A stretch of 64,000 bases of DNA, from contig NZ_JAJNCX010000003.1 of the NCBI RefSeq assembly GCF_021026315.1, positions 124,001 through 188,000 on the forward strand. The letters are read 5' to 3'. A program made the translations under genes and the position numbers. The DNA comes from Rhizobium sp. C4. Lineage in GTDB: Bacteria > Pseudomonadota > Alphaproteobacteria > Rhizobiales > Rhizobiaceae. The notes under the pieces were generated by a model, which saw only the letters and a list, made by a program, of their open reading frames with translations, searched no databases and was not told the DNA's origin. Positions 44,821 through 55,706 of the stretch are shown here, one piece after another (the first letter of the stretch is position 1; the number at the start of each line of letters is the position of its first letter).

Positions 44821-46002
44821 TTGATCAAAGTTTCGGATGTCATCGTCATCGGTGCAGGCGCGGCCGGCATGATGGCGGCAATTGCCGCCGGAAAGCGGGG
44901 CAGGCGTGTAACCGTGCTCGACCACGCGAAGATGCCTGGCGAGAAGATCCGCATCTCCGGCGGTGGCCGCTGCAACTTCACCAATCTCGATGCCGGGCCG
45001 AAGAACTACTATTCGGCCAATCCGCATTTCTGCAAGTCGGCACTCGCCCGCTACACGCCGCAGGACTTCCTGAAGCTCGTCGAGGCGCATGGCATCGCCT
45101 GGCACGAGAAGACCCTCGGGCAGCTTTTCTGCGATGGCTCCGCGAAGGAAATCGTCGCCATGCTGCTCGCCGAAATGGCCGCCGCAGGCGTCGAGCTGAA
45201 AACCGGCGTCGAGATTTTGAGCGTCGAGAAATCCGATGATCGCCACCGTGTCGCCACCGGCGACGGAACGATCGAGGCGCCAGCGCTGATCATTGCGACC
45301 GGCGGCAAGTCGATCCCGAAGATGGGCGCGACGGGCCTTGCCTACAAGATTGCCGAGCAGTTCGGGCTGCGCCTCACCGAAACGCGCCCGGCGCTCGTGC
45401 CCTTCACGCTGGAACCCGGGCTGCTCTCAGAGTTGTCGGAACTGGCAGGGCTTTCCTGTGAGGTCGAGGTCAGCTGCGGCAAGACGGTGTTCCGTGAGGC
45501 CATGCTCTTCACCCATCGGGGTCTCTCCGGACCGGCGATGCTGCAGATCTCCGCCGTCTGGCGGGAGGGTGACGCCATCCGCATGCGCCTTGAGCCGGGT
45601 GTCGACGTGCTTGCGGCCCTGAAGACGGCCCGAAGCGCCCATGGCCGGCAATCGCTTTCGACGGCGCTTGCCGCGATCCTGCCGGCGCGGCTGGCCAAAT
45701 ACATTGCCGACAAGCACGGTGCCCCCGGCCATCTCGCCGACCTGTCCGACAAGGTTCTGGCTCGCGTTGCCGGGGCGGTGAGTGACTGGACGCTGAAGCC
45801 CGCCGGCACGGAGGGCTACCGGACGGCCGAAGTGACGCTGGGCGGCATCGACACGCGCGATCTCGACTCGAAGACCATGGAGGCGAAGGCCGCGCCCGGG
45901 CTCTATTTCATCGGCGAATGCGTCGATGTGACGGGCTGGCTGGGCGGCTACAATTTCCAGTGGGCCTGGGCCTCCGGGCATGCAGCCGGCAGTGCCGTGT
46001 GA
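44821..46002 (+). CDS. HI0933-family NAD(P)/FAD-dependent oxidoreductase
   Basis: A 393-residue flavoprotein. The Rossmann motif VIVIGAGAAGMMAA (GxGxxG at residues 11-16) is followed by GEKIRISGGGRCNFTN and ends with YFIGECVDVTGWLGGYNFQWAWASGH, diagnostic for the HI0933/YhiN family of unknown physiological role. The start is TTG at 44821: a GTG/GTT frame just upstream is closed by TGA, and no ATG occurs before the Rossmann motif, so this rare start is required. It is divergent from the synthetase gene with a 73-bp gap. Confidence 0.9.
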   Translation: MIKVSDVIVIGAGAAGMMAAIAAGKRGRRVTVLDHAKMPGEKIRISGGGRCNFTNLDAGPKNYYSANPHFCKSALARYTPQDFLKLVEAHGIAWHEKTLGQLFCDGSAKEIVAMLLAEMAAAGVELKTGVEILSVEKSDDRHRVATGDGTIEAPALIIATGGKSIPKMGATGLAYKIAEQFGLRLTETRPALVPFTLEPGLLSELSELAGLSCEVEVSCGKTVFREAMLFTHRGLSGPAMLQISAVWREGDAIRMRLEPGVDVLAALKTARSAHGRQSLSTALAAILPARLAKYIADKHGAPGHLADLSDKVLARVAGAVSDWTLKPAGTEGYRTAEVTLGGIDTRDLDSKTMEAKAAPGLYFIGECVDVTGWLGGYNFQWAWASGHAAGSAV

Positions 46003-46174
46003 ATTCTGCGCCATTGTCGCAAAATAGTTAAGATTGGCGAAACCAAGGCCCGAATTTCCCTTGACTGCTAGAGCCAAGTAACGCCTTCTTAACACTGCAG
46101 GACGATGCTTCGTTCATGGGGTCGCTCCGATGCGAAACATGCATGGGACCAGGACCCCGGAAGGGGAAAACGAA

Positions 46175-46312
46175 ATGGCTGCTCAAAAAGCAAAGGCTGT
46201 TGCCAAGGCGCAAGCGATTAACCGCGAACAGGAACTCCAGCGTATCTGGAAGTTCACGGTCGCATCTGCCCTGACGCTCGTCGCCGTCACGGTCGTCTTG
46301 CTCGCCATCTGA
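46175..46312 (+). CDS. Small membrane protein of 45 residues
   Basis: A short gene: MAAQKAKAVAKAQAINREQE, then a single membrane segment FTVASALTLVAVTVVLLAI. The ribosome site AAGGGG at 46161-46166 points to the ATG at 46175 rather than the in-frame 46130. No known family is recognised. The 172-bp upstream gap contains a possible promoter (CTTGAC at 46059-46064). A hairpin follows the stop. Confidence 0.6.
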   Translation: MAAQKAKAVAKAQAINREQELQRIWKFTVASALTLVAVTVVLLAI

Positions 46313-46338
46313 GGCTCTCGGGCTGAATTGCACGCAGG

Positions 46339-46359
46339 AGGCGCTCTGAGGGAGCGCCT
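46339..46359 (+). terminator. Hairpin after the 45-residue gene
   Basis: An 8-bp stem AGGCGCTC / GAGCGCCT (46339-46346 with 46352-46359), loop TGAGG. No T run follows. The DNA from here to the chemoreceptor start at 46486 contains AT-rich promoter-like sequence only. Confidence 0.5.
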
Positions 46360-46485
46360 GAAGCCGTTAATCGTCAGGTTTTCAAACGATTTAACGTCCA
46401 TTAGAAGTTTATTAGGTGATCTCCCTTAGCTTTCCATAAGTAGCGGTGGGCTTACGAAGGTCGGGCCTCCGTTTGGGAGGTTATC

Positions 46486-49020
46486 ATGAGCTTCGACAGC
46501 ATTCTCTCGCGTTTCCGGATTCAGACCAAGGTTCTGGTCTTCATTTTCCCCTTTGTGGTCAGCATCTCGGCGGTCGGCATCGTCGGCCTCTATGCCGTGG
46601 AGCTTTTGCAGGGCCGCCTGATCATCTCCAACAGCGTGATGACCTCGCTCAGCGGCTTCCGCGACGTGTCTGCCGCCATGACCCGTTTTCTCGGCGACTC
46701 GACCGAGGCGAGCTACAAGGATGTGACCACGCGCATCGCCGATCAGAAATCGGTTCTCCAGCGTACGCTTTCCGGGCTGAAGCCGGATGCTGACGGGGTC
46801 TCCGACCTGACGAACGCGATCAGCGCCACTGCAAGCGTGGAGAAGGAAGTCGCCAATCTCTGGGCGCTTGACCAGCAGGAAGTGGCGCTCCGCCAGTCCA
46901 TGGATGAGAAGCTCAAGGGTATTATCGGCGCGCAGGTCATGCTGGCCGATGCCGGCGCCAAGTCCGAACGTGACATCCAGCAGCAGGAAGGCGGCGCCAA
47001 GTCGACGCTTTACGAGTCAGGCCGCGTTCTCGACATCATGCACGCGCTCAACGGCGTAGTCGCCGGCTATGCCAGCGCCGGCGGCGCGGATGCCAAGCTC
47101 GCCTTCGTGAAGGCCCAGATGAACGACCTGAACAAGCAGGTTCGCAAGCTTGGGACGGCCCTGCCGCAGGACAAAAAGGCCGTAGGCAACGATCTCAAGG
47201 CTGCCGTCGATGACATGAACGGGACGCTGAGCGCCAGTGCGGTCGACGACACAACCCTGCCGAAGATCGGCCAGGCAATGACGCGCATTGGCGCCATCGC
47301 CGGCACTCTCGACAGCTTCAACACCGACAATACGGTCAAGGCGATCCGCGGCCTTTCCGGGCTCGAGACCGAAAAGGTCCGGGTGTCCGCCATGCTGCAG
47401 GATTCCCATCGCCTTTCCGGCTCCATGTATGCCATCCAGATCGAGCTTGCCCGCTTCCTCGGGCAGCCGACAAAACAGAACCGCGACCGGCTGGTGCAGG
47501 AATTCCAGATCGTCCGCAAGGACCTCGACGCGCTTCAGGGCTCCGCCAAGGCCGAGAAGTTCTATGCCGATCTGATGGCAGCCCTGCCGCCGGCCGTGAA
47601 GCAGATGGAGGCTGACAGCGCCGCCCTTGTCGATCTCGACGGCAAGCGCGATGCCGTCTATGCCTCGGCCGAAAAGCAGGTGAATATCATCTGGGGTTAT
47701 CTCACCTCATTCGCCGAGACCCAGAAGAACTCCGCCAGCGCCGAACGCGAACACGCCAACACGCTCTCCGTCTCCGCGACGCTGGCCGGCATCCTGATCG
47801 CCGTTGTCGCGGGTATCGGTCTGGTTCTCACCTTCAAGAAGCCGATCGGGCAGATCACCAATGCGATGCGCCGGCTCGCCGAGGGCAGGCTGGAAACCAC
47901 CATTCAGGGCGATGCCCGAGTCGACGAAATCGGCGACATGGCCCGCGCGCTCGGCATCTTCAAGGAAAACGCACTCGCCAAGGTGCGGATGGAAAGCGAA
48001 AGCGCCGAGGCGCGCGCCGCCATCGACGCCGAACGCGCCCGCAACGACGAGGAGAAGCGGGTCAGCGAAGAGCAGATCGGCTTCGCCGTCAACGCGCTGG
48101 CCGCCGGCCTTGACCGGCTGGCCCATGGCGATCTGACGCGGGCCATCGACACGCCGTTCTCCGGCTCACTCGATCGCCTGCGCGCCGACTTCAATGCGTC
48201 GCTGACGACGCTGCGCGACACGCTCTCGCAAATTCAGGACAATGCACTGACCATTCAGGCCAACGGGTCGGCGATGCAGGGTGCCGCCGGCGATCTCTCC
48301 CGCCGGACCGAATCCCAGGCCGCGTCGCTTGAAGAAACCGCCGCCGCAGTCGAGGAAATCACGTCCACCGTCCGCAATTCCGCTGACCGTGCCCGCGAGG
48401 CAAACGCCATCGTCGTCAGCGCTCGCCAGAACGCCGATGCCTCGGTGATCGTCGTCAACGATGCCGTCTCGGCCATGTCGCGGATCGAAGGCGCGTCCAA
48501 GCAGATCGAGCAGATCATCGATGTTATCGACGAGATCGCCTTCCAGACCAATCTTCTCGCGCTGAATGCCGGGATCGAAGCCGCCCGCGCGGGCGAGGCC
48601 GGCAAGGGTTTCGCGGTCGTTGCCATGGAAGTACGCGAACTGGCGCAGCGCTCCGCAGGCGCTGCCAAGGAGATCAAGGGCCTCATCGAAACGGCCTCGC
48701 GCGAAGTCTCCTCCGGCGTTGGTCACGTCCAGAAGACGGGCGGGGTGCTGAACGACATCAGCCGGCAGATTTCCGATATCTCCTCGCACATGAACATGAT
48801 TGCGACCGCCGCGCAGGACCAGTCCTCTGCGCTGACCGAAGTCAACACGACCGTCAACCGCATGGATCAGATGACCCAGGCGAATGCCGCGATGGTGGAG
48901 GAAACCAACGCCCTGTCGCGACAGCTGGCGATCGAGGCAGACGAGCTGATGAAGCTCGTCGGGCGGTTCAGGCTCGGGACAGAGGCGGTCCAGCGCGACG
49001 CGGTCGGCCGCGCCGCCTGA
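46486..49020 (+). CDS. Methyl-accepting chemotaxis protein
   Basis: An 844-residue chemoreceptor. TM1 is near residues 16-40 ([20 protein letters not shown]). A large periplasmic, mostly helical sensor follows (about 40-425), then TM2 ([18 protein letters not shown], about 428-447), a HAMP domain ([19 protein letters not shown]) and the cytoplasmic signalling domain with the hairpin tip [21 protein letters not shown] (about 681). The sensor resembles helical-bimodular types; its ligand is unknown. There is no C-terminal CheR-binding pentapeptide. It is one of many receptors expected in rhizobia and is not adjacent to other chemotaxis genes here. Confidence 0.95.
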   Translation: MSFDSILSRFRIQTKVLVFIFPFVVSISAVGIVGLYAVELLQGRLIISNSVMTSLSGFRDVSAAMTRFLGDSTEASYKDVTTRIADQKSVLQRTLSGLKPDADGVSDLTNAISATASVEKEVANLWALDQQEVALRQSMDEKLKGIIGAQVMLADAGAKSERDIQQQEGGAKSTLYESGRVLDIMHALNGVVAGYASAGGADAKLAFVKAQMNDLNKQVRKLGTALPQDKKAVGNDLKAAVDDMNGTLSASAVDDTTLPKIGQAMTRIGAIAGTLDSFNTDNTVKAIRGLSGLETEKVRVSAMLQDSHRLSGSMYAIQIELARFLGQPTKQNRDRLVQEFQIVRKDLDALQGSAKAEKFYADLMAALPPAVKQMEADSAALVDLDGKRDAVYASAEKQVNIIWGYLTSFAETQKNSASAEREHANTLSVSATLAGILIAVVAGIGLVLTFKKPIGQITNAMRRLAEGRLETTIQGDARVDEIGDMARALGIFKENALAKVRMESESAEARAAIDAERARNDEEKRVSEEQIGFAVNALAAGLDRLAHGDLTRAIDTPFSGSLDRLRADFNASLTTLRDTLSQIQDNALTIQANGSAMQGAAGDLSRRTESQAASLEETAAAVEEITSTVRNSADRAREANAIVVSARQNADASVIVVNDAVSAMSRIEGASKQIEQIIDVIDEIAFQTNLLALNAGIEAARAGEAGKGFAVVAMEVRELAQRSAGAAKEIKGLIETASREVSSGVGHVQKTGGVLNDISRQISDISSHMNMIATAAQDQSSALTEVNTTVNRMDQMTQANAAMVEETNALSRQLAIEADELMKLVGRFRLGTEAVQRDAVGRAA

Positions 49021-49050
49021 CAATTGTGTTCTTGAGAGAGGCTGCGCGAG

Positions 49051-49908
49051 CTACCCGCGCCGCCCGCTGATCAGATCGGCATTGGCGCGAAACAGCTTGA
49101 TGATCCGGTTGATGACGGTGCGGATCTCCGGCCTGTGCCGGTCTTCGCTGTTCATCACCAGCCATTGGTCATGCTGCAATGCGGGCAGGGGCTGAACGCG
49201 CTCGAGCCCCGGTTCCCTGTCGCCGCAGATGCAGGGAAGCACGCCGAGCCCGGCGCCTGCGACGATCAGATCCCGCATTTCCGCCGCGCGGTTGACGGTG
49301 AAGACGATATCGTCGGCACGGTTCTGGTGCGGCCATTTGAGATAGGTCGAGAGCGCATTCGTCCCGTGCACGGCCACCCAGCGATGATCGGGCACGCGCG
49401 CGCCGCGCGCCTTGTAGATGGCATAGGCCGTCGGCGGCAGCTTCTGGATGGCAAGGTTCGCCTCTTCCGGCTCGAAGGCGCGGAAGCCGATATCCGTTTC
49501 GCGATGCGCCAGCCGCGTTCTTTCCTCGCCGGCGTGAAAGTCGAGATAGAAGGGATCGACATCCGTGCAGAGCGTCTGGATGTGGGCGATCATGAACGCC
49601 GTGTTCCAGGTGCCGGCACCGATGCGAAGCCGCACGGGCGCATGGCCCTCGGCATAATGGTAGCGCAGCTTGCGTGCCGCCGCTTCCATCTCCTGCAGTT
49701 CGCTGTAGAGCGCCTGACCGCGCGGCGTCAGTGTATAGCCGGTCTGGGCGCGGTGGAAATAGCTTTCGCCCGCCATCTCTTCCAGCGCCAGGATCTTCCG
49801 CCCCAGCGTGGGCGGGCTCAAGCCCGTTTCTGCGGCAGCACCGGCCAGTCCCTTGCGCCGGGCGACGATCAGAAACAGCTGGTAGAGATCCCAGGGAATG
49901 TCTTTCAT
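49051..49908 (-). CDS. LysR-family transcriptional regulator
   Basis: A 285-residue LysR-type regulator. The HTH spans MKDIPWDLYQLFLIVARRKGLAGAAAETGLSPPTLGRKILALEEMAG, and the effector-binding domain follows from about residue 90 with the closing AEMRDLIVAGAGLGVLPCICG. The start at 49908 is chosen over the in-frame start at 49998 because it fits family length. It is divergent from a 50-codon gene at 49997, separated by 88 bp, a common arrangement for a LysR regulator and its target. The effector is unknown. Confidence 0.9.
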   Translation of the reverse strand: MKDIPWDLYQLFLIVARRKGLAGAAAETGLSPPTLGRKILALEEMAGESYFHRAQTGYTLTPRGQALYSELQEMEAAARKLRYHYAEGHAPVRLRIGAGTWNTAFMIAHIQTLCTDVDPFYLDFHAGEERTRLAHRETDIGFRAFEPEEANLAIQKLPPTAYAIYKARGARVPDHRWVAVHGTNALSTYLKWPHQNRADDIVFTVNRAAEMRDLIVAGAGLGVLPCICGDREPGLERVQPLPALQHDQWLVMNSEDRHRPEIRTVINRIIKLFRANADLISGRRG

Positions 49909-49996
49909 GGATGAAAGATATCTGCCGATTTCCGCTCTATGTAAATCGGAATCTGATGCATAAGAAAGGTGATGCCACCAGACAGGGAGCATCACC

Positions 49997-50149
49997 ATGT
50001 ATGATCAAGTGTTGGGCCTGCTTCTCATGAAGAGGCCAGGAACCAGGCGCAATGACCCGAAGGCCGAGCAGGCGTTCTACGACCGCTCCGGCTGGGATGC
50101 GCCAGCCGGTCTCCTCAGGTTCTGGCGAAAAATTGCCCGTTCGCGCTGA
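49997..50149 (+). CDS. Short gene of 50 codons divergent from the LysR gene
   Basis: ATG at 49997 with AGGGAG eight bases upstream opens a 50-residue frame: MYDQVLGLLLMKRP, then KAEQAFYDRSGWDAP and a basic end RFWRKIARSR. The composition is protein-like (aromatic and charged), and there is a matching hairpin after the stop. Divergence from the regulator suggests it may be its target. No known family was recognised. Confidence 0.5.
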   Translation: MYDQVLGLLLMKRPGTRRNDPKAEQAFYDRSGWDAPAGLLRFWRKIARSR

Positions 50150-50167
50150 GGCCCCGGAGGTTAGACG

Positions 50168-50191
50168 CTGGGCGTCCCAAAGGACGCCCAG
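50168..50191. terminator. Hairpin between the 50-codon gene and aqpZ
   Basis: A perfect 10-bp stem CTGGGCGTCC / GGACGCCCAG (50168-50177 with 50182-50191), loop CAAA. It sits between convergent genes and can terminate both. Confidence 0.65.
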
Positions 50192-50195
50192 GGCC

Positions 50196-50882
50196 TTATT
50201 CCTTCTCGCCGATCACCTTCCAGATCAGGGCGCCGATGATGGCGCCGACGATCGGGGCCACCCAGAACAGCCAGAGCTGGCCGATCGCCCAGCCGCCGGC
50301 AAAGAGGGCCTGGCTGGTCGAGCGCGCCGGGTTGACCGAGGTGTTGGTGACCGGGATGGAGATCAGGTGAATGAGCGTCAGCGCCAGGCCGATGGCGATC
50401 GGCGCAAAGCCCGCCGGCGCGCGTCCATGCGTCGAGCCGAGAATGATGATCAGGAAAAAGGCCGTCAGGATGATCTCGATCACCAGACCGGCGAGCAGCG
50501 AATAACCGCCCGGCGAATGTTCGCCATAGCCGTTGGCGGCAAAGCCACCGATGTCGGCGCCGGCCTTGCCGGTTGCGACGACATAGAGCGCCGCTGCCGC
50601 GATGATCGCGCCGACGACCTGCGCGATGATGTAGGGAATGAGATCGGAGACCGGTAACCGGCCCGCCACGGTGAGGCCAACCGAAACCGCCGGATTGAAA
50701 TGCCCGCCGGAAATGCCGCCGACCGTATAGGCCATGGTCAGCACGGTCAGGCCGAAGGCCAGCGAAACGCCGAGAAAGCCGATGCCGAGCTGCGGAAAGC
50801 CGGCCGCCAGAACGGCGCTGCCGCATCCCCCGAACACGAGCCAGAATGTGCCGAATGCTTCCGCAAGAAGCTTGTTTTTCAT
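50196..50882 (-). CDS. aqpZ: Aquaporin Z
   Basis: A 228-residue water channel with six membrane segments and two re-entrant loops, each with NPA: Asn63-Pro-Ala (GHFNPAVS) and Asn184-Pro-Ala (TSVNPARS). His172 and Arg187 are where the AqpZ selectivity filter is expected, so water rather than glycerol is the likely substrate. The ATG at 50882 ([17 protein letters not shown]) is taken; the in-frame ATG 8 codons earlier is less likely. Confidence 0.95.
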   Translation of the reverse strand: MKNKLLAEAFGTFWLVFGGCGSAVLAAGFPQLGIGFLGVSLAFGLTVLTMAYTVGGISGGHFNPAVSVGLTVAGRLPVSDLIPYIIAQVVGAIIAAAALYVVATGKAGADIGGFAANGYGEHSPGGYSLLAGLVIEIILTAFFLIIILGSTHGRAPAGFAPIAIGLALTLIHLISIPVTNTSVNPARSTSQALFAGGWAIGQLWLFWVAPIVGAIIGALIWKVIGEKE

Positions 50883-50992
50883 GATTGCCCCTCCCCAGGT
50901 GCTCAATATAGCAACGCCAGATCACACATGGATCTGACAATAGTCAAGCGAGTATTTCCCGGTTGCGTAGCTTCTGGTTGACTGGCGCACAA

Positions 50993-51021
50993 ACGCCCGG
51001 AAGCAGGGAGCTTCCGGGCGT
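50993..51021 (-). terminator. Terminator after the small gene downstream of aceA
   Basis: A perfect 12-bp stem ACGCCCGGAAGC / GCTTCCGGGCGT (50993-51004 with 51010-51021), loop AGGGA. On the minus strand it follows the small gene ending at 51048 and is followed by TTGTGC. Confidence 0.75.
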
Positions 51022-51047
51022 CTGGAGGTCATGAGCGGTTCGGGCTG

Positions 51048-51287
51048 TTAGCGGCCCTGGGTCACGATGACCGGGATGAGGAGATCGCCCCAGTTTCCTT
51101 CGCCGCCATGGTGGCGGGCAGAGCGGACGAGTTCGACCGAAACGCCGGCATCGACGGCTTTCATGACGGACTGGTTCAGGCGGTGCAGGTCGTTGGCGAC
51201 CATGCGGATCATGGCCTGCTGATCGGCCGTCATGGCCGAGGACTGTTCTTCTGCACGTTCCTTAACGCGGGTAGCTGGGGCATTCAT
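51048..51287 (-). CDS. Small conserved-looking protein downstream of aceA
   Basis: A 79-residue, soluble protein (MNAPATRVKERAEEQSSAMT, DLHRLNQSVMKAVDAGVSVELVRS, NWGDLLIPVIVTQGR). The family is not recognised. It lies 79 bp after isocitrate lyase on the same strand, with a small hairpin between them (51338-51359). It may be co-expressed with aceA. It ends near a strong terminator. Confidence 0.65.
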   Translation of the reverse strand: MNAPATRVKERAEEQSSAMTADQQAMIRMVANDLHRLNQSVMKAVDAGVSVELVRSARHHGGEGNWGDLLIPVIVTQGR

Positions 51288-51337
51288 GGCATTTCTCCTC
51301 TTGTATTCAGGGGTTTGTGAATGGGTTTGGTTGGGGA

Positions 51338-51359
51338 CCCTCCCCGGTGAAGGGGAGGG
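51338..51359. other. Hairpin between aceA and the downstream small gene
   Basis: A perfect 8-bp stem CCCTCCCC / GGGGAGGG (51338-51345 with 51352-51359), loop 6 nt, 8 bp after the aceA stop on the minus strand. No T run. It may be a partial terminator or protect the aceA mRNA end. Confidence 0.5.
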
Positions 51360-51366
51360 CAGTGAC

Positions 51367-52639
<1,273 letters not shown>

Positions 52640-52656
<17 letters not shown>

Positions 52657-52893
52657 AACGTGTCTCCGTTCTTTGACTAACCTATCGGCTCGCTCGTCTT
52701 GGGTGTCTCGCTTGCCGAAATCTGATGTGACTGTTTTTACACCGCAGCGCAAAAAAATCCAGAAAAATGAACGAAAACGGATGGATAAAGAGGTTACGAT
52801 GTCTTGTCTTTGACAAGGGCATGCTGTAAATTTGTAAAAATTGTAAATCCGACCGTTTGTCAAAATCGTCACGGGTTTTGTAAAATCGGTCAC
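52640..52893. promoter_or_regulatory. aceA / regulator intergenic region with TTTGTAAAA-type sites
   Basis: The 250-bp divergent region contains repeated elements: TTTGTAAAAATTG (52831-52843), TTTGTCAAAATCGTCAC (52856-52872) and TTTTGTAAAATCGGTCAC (52876-52893). A related TTGTAAAAATCGGTCA lies at 52640-52655 over the aceA start. They resemble the TTTGCAAA-type sites known for RamB/ScfR-like regulators. The last copy ends just before the ribosome site of the regulator, which fits autoregulation. Confidence 0.55.
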
Positions 52894-52906
52894 AGGGGAG
52901 GCGGAT

Positions 52907-54328
52907 ATGGCCGAACACAAGATCTTTGCAGGGCCGCGCGTGCGCCGTATCCGCAATGCACTGTCGCTCACCCAGACGGCCATGGCCGAGGCGCTGGAAA
53001 TCTCGCCGTCCTATCTGAACCTCATCGAGCGCAACCAACGCCCGCTGACCGTGCAGCTGCTCCTGAAACTCTCATCGGTCTACAAGGTCGATCTGGATGA
53101 GCTGCAGGGCGAGGCGGCGGGTAGCGTCAGCCAGCTGCGCGAAATCTTCACCGATCCGTTGTTGGCCGGCGAGCTTCCCGGCGATCAGGAACTGGTCGAG
53201 ATGGCCGAGGCCGCGCCCAATGCGACGGCCGCCGTCAACAAGCTTTACCGCGCCTATCGCGAACAGGCCGCGCGCCTGACCGATCTTGCCGAACTTCTCG
53301 CCCGCGAGGGTCACGAGACGGCGCTTTCCGCCGCGCGCCTGCCGGCCGACGAGGTGCGCGAACTCTTCGAGCGCCGTCCCAACTATTTCGCCCGGCTGGA
53401 CGAGGCGGCCGAACAGTTTCACGAAGCGATCAAGCCGGCTGATGATGTCGGCGGGGCGCTGCGGACATGGCTCAAGAACAATCATGGCATTGTCGTGCGC
53501 ACGCTCCCCGTCCACACCATGCCGGGTCTTCGCCGCCGCTATGACCGGCACTCCATGCGTCTCTTTCTCTCCGAACGCCTGTCTCCCTTCGACCAGTTGC
53601 GGGAAGTCGCGATGGAAGTGGCACAGATCGCGTTGAAGGACGACCTGCTGGCCGAACTCGACACGCTCGGCCTGTCCTCGCATGAGGCACGGCGCATCGG
53701 CCGTTTCGAGCTGGCGCGCTATGCGGCGCATGCGCTTCTCATGCCCTATGGCGCGTTCCATGCTGCCGCCCAGCGTGCGCGCTACGACATTGACGTCCTG
53801 CGTTCCCGCTTCGGCGTCTCTTATGAAATGGCGGCAAACCGGCTCACCATGTTGCAGAAGCCGGGCGCGTCGGGCGTGCCCTTCTTCATGCTGGAAATCG
53901 ACAATGCCGGAAACCGCTTCCGCCGTGCCGGCGCGCAAGGCTTTCCGCAGGTCCGCTTTGGCGGGCGCTGTCCCAAGCTCAACATCCATTCCGCCTTCGC
54001 CCAGCCGGCGCAGATCCTTGTCGATGCGGTGGAGATGCCGGATGGGGCGGAATTCGTCGTCATCTCGCGCACGCTGGAGGGGCCACAAGGCGCGTTCTCC
54101 GAGCGCGTCAGGCGCACCGCGCTTCTGCTCGGCTGCGACATTTCCTTCCGCGATGAAATCGTTTACGGTCAGGCCGTCGCCAACATGCCGGGTGGCCCGG
54201 TCGCCATTGGCCCGGCCTGCCGGACCTGTGAGCGTCAAGGTTGTCTCGCCCGCGCCGAGCCGCCGGTCACCCGTCCGCTCGGCCTCGACGAAATGGTGAC
54301 GGGACTCAGCATTTTTGATTTCCAGTAG
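52907..54328 (+). CDS. ScfR/RamB-like short-chain fatty acyl transcriptional regulator
   Basis: A 473-residue regulator. The XRE helix-turn-helix occupies residues 1-65 ([38 protein letters not shown]). A middle DUF955-type (ImmA/IrrE) domain follows, then a C-terminal DUF2083-type domain with [19 protein letters not shown], a Cys-rich metal-like cluster. The same architecture is found in RamB, which controls glyoxylate genes, and its position divergent from aceA supports this. Ribosome site AGGGGAGG. The effector is expected to be an acyl-CoA, not shown here. Confidence 0.88.
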   Translation: MAEHKIFAGPRVRRIRNALSLTQTAMAEALEISPSYLNLIERNQRPLTVQLLLKLSSVYKVDLDELQGEAAGSVSQLREIFTDPLLAGELPGDQELVEMAEAAPNATAAVNKLYRAYREQAARLTDLAELLAREGHETALSAARLPADEVRELFERRPNYFARLDEAAEQFHEAIKPADDVGGALRTWLKNNHGIVVRTLPVHTMPGLRRRYDRHSMRLFLSERLSPFDQLREVAMEVAQIALKDDLLAELDTLGLSSHEARRIGRFELARYAAHALLMPYGAFHAAAQRARYDIDVLRSRFGVSYEMAANRLTMLQKPGASGVPFFMLEIDNAGNRFRRAGAQGFPQVRFGGRCPKLNIHSAFAQPAQILVDAVEMPDGAEFVVISRTLEGPQGAFSERVRRTALLLGCDISFRDEIVYGQAVANMPGGPVAIGPACRTCERQGCLARAEPPVTRPLGLDEMVTGLSIFDFQ

Positions 54329-54480
54329 ATTGCTGCCTGCGTTTGATCAAATTTGACAGCAAAGGCAAAAATGCCCCTTGTCGGGTGCAGAAAACATTTC
54401 TAGTCTCCAAAGAAAACAAGGCCGTTTAGCCCGCCACGCCCTCCGGCGGGCACTAAGGTTCAACTCCAGAGGAGAATGAG

Positions 54481-55578
54481 ATGAAATCCGTTTTGAAACA
54501 TATTGCGCTTGCAGCCGCCATGACCACGGCGCTGGCAACAGGCGTCATGGCCGAAGACAAGGTCGTGAACATTTACAACTGGTCCGACTATATTGATCCG
54601 GCAATCCTTGAGGATTTCACCAAGGAAACCGGCATCAAGGTTGTCTACGACACGTTCGACACGAATGAACTTCTGGAAACCAAGCTTCTTGCCGGCGGTA
54701 CCGGCTATGACGTCGTGGTGCCGACCGCCCACTTCCTGTCCCGCCAGATTCAGGCCGGCGTCTTTCAGAAGCTCGACAAGTCGAAACTGCCGAACATTTC
54801 CAACATGTGGGACATGATCAACGAGCGTACCGCCAAGTACGACCCGGGCAACCAGTATGCCATCGACTACATGTGGGGCACGAACGGCATCGGCTACAAC
54901 AAGGACAAGGTGAAGGCGATCCTCGGGTCCGACGAGAAGCCCGGCCTTGAAGTGATCTTCGATCCGAAGGTGGCGGCCAAGTTCAAGGATTGCGGCATCA
55001 ACGTTCTCGATGCGCCGCAGGACGTCCTTCCGGCAGCCCTCAACTATCTGGGCCTGAAGCCGGATAGCCACGACCCGAAGGATCTCGAAAAGGCTGCCGC
55101 CCTTCTGGAAGCGGCCCGCCCGAACATTCGCAAGTTCCACTCGTCCGAATATATCAACGGTCTGGCCAACGGCGATATCTGCATCGCATTCGGCTATTCC
55201 GGCGACGTCTTCCAGGCAGCCAGCCGCGCCGAACAGGCCAAGAATGGCGTTCACATCGGCTATTCGATCCCCAAGCAGGGCGCGCAGATGTGGTTCGACA
55301 TGATGGCGATCCCGGCTGACGCTCCCCACAAGGACAACGCCTACGCCTTCCTCAACTACATGATGAAGCCGGAAGTCATCGCCAAGGCGTCGAACTTCGT
55401 CTTCTACGCTAACGGCAACAAGGCCTCGCAGCAGTTCGTTGACAAGGCGATCCTCGAAGACACGTCGATCTATCCGGATGACGCGCTGCTGAAGAAGCTC
55501 TTCACCATCACCCCGCTCGATCCGAAGACGCAGCGGGTCGAGACACGGCTTTGGACGAAAGTCGTCACCGGCCAATAA
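54481..55578 (+). CDS. potF: Putrescine/spermidine-binding periplasmic protein PotF
   Basis: A 365-residue polyamine-binding protein, signal peptide KHIALAAAMTTALATGVMA. The mature part has VNIYNWSDYIDPAILEDFTKET, typical of PotD/PotF, and GTGYDVVVPTAHFLSRQIQ. It is the periplasmic capture component for potGHI. The ATG has AGAGGAG upstream. A good terminator follows, so the permease genes may be expressed at a lower level or from their own promoter. Confidence 0.94.
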   Translation: MKSVLKHIALAAAMTTALATGVMAEDKVVNIYNWSDYIDPAILEDFTKETGIKVVYDTFDTNELLETKLLAGGTGYDVVVPTAHFLSRQIQAGVFQKLDKSKLPNISNMWDMINERTAKYDPGNQYAIDYMWGTNGIGYNKDKVKAILGSDEKPGLEVIFDPKVAAKFKDCGINVLDAPQDVLPAALNYLGLKPDSHDPKDLEKAAALLEAARPNIRKFHSSEYINGLANGDICIAFGYSGDVFQAASRAEQAKNGVHIGYSIPKQGAQMWFDMMAIPADAPHKDNAYAFLNYMMKPEVIAKASNFVFYANGNKASQQFVDKAILEDTSIYPDDALLKKLFTITPLDPKTQRVETRLWTKVVTGQ

Positions 55579-55588
55579 GCGAGATGAC

Positions 55589-55617
55589 AAGGCCCGGGTT
55601 CGCTCGGGCCTTTTCTT
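55589..55617 (+). terminator. Intrinsic terminator after potF
   Basis: An 8-bp stem AAGGCCCG / CGGGCCTT (55589-55596 with 55605-55612), loop 8 nt, followed by TTTTCTTT. It separates potF from potG (95 bp between the terminator and the next start). Confidence 0.85.
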
Positions 55618-55706
55618 TGTCGGCATCCGGTGTGGTCCTCGGGGAGAGAAGGGCCGTCACCGGCAAGAAAGAACCTTTTTTGTAAAACCATAATCCGGGG
55701 AAAATC

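Noticed and set aside
52657-52983. 109-residue N-terminal extension of isocitrate lyase
   Set aside because: It runs through the divergent promoter and the start of the regulator gene; the ATG at 52656 gives the normal family length.
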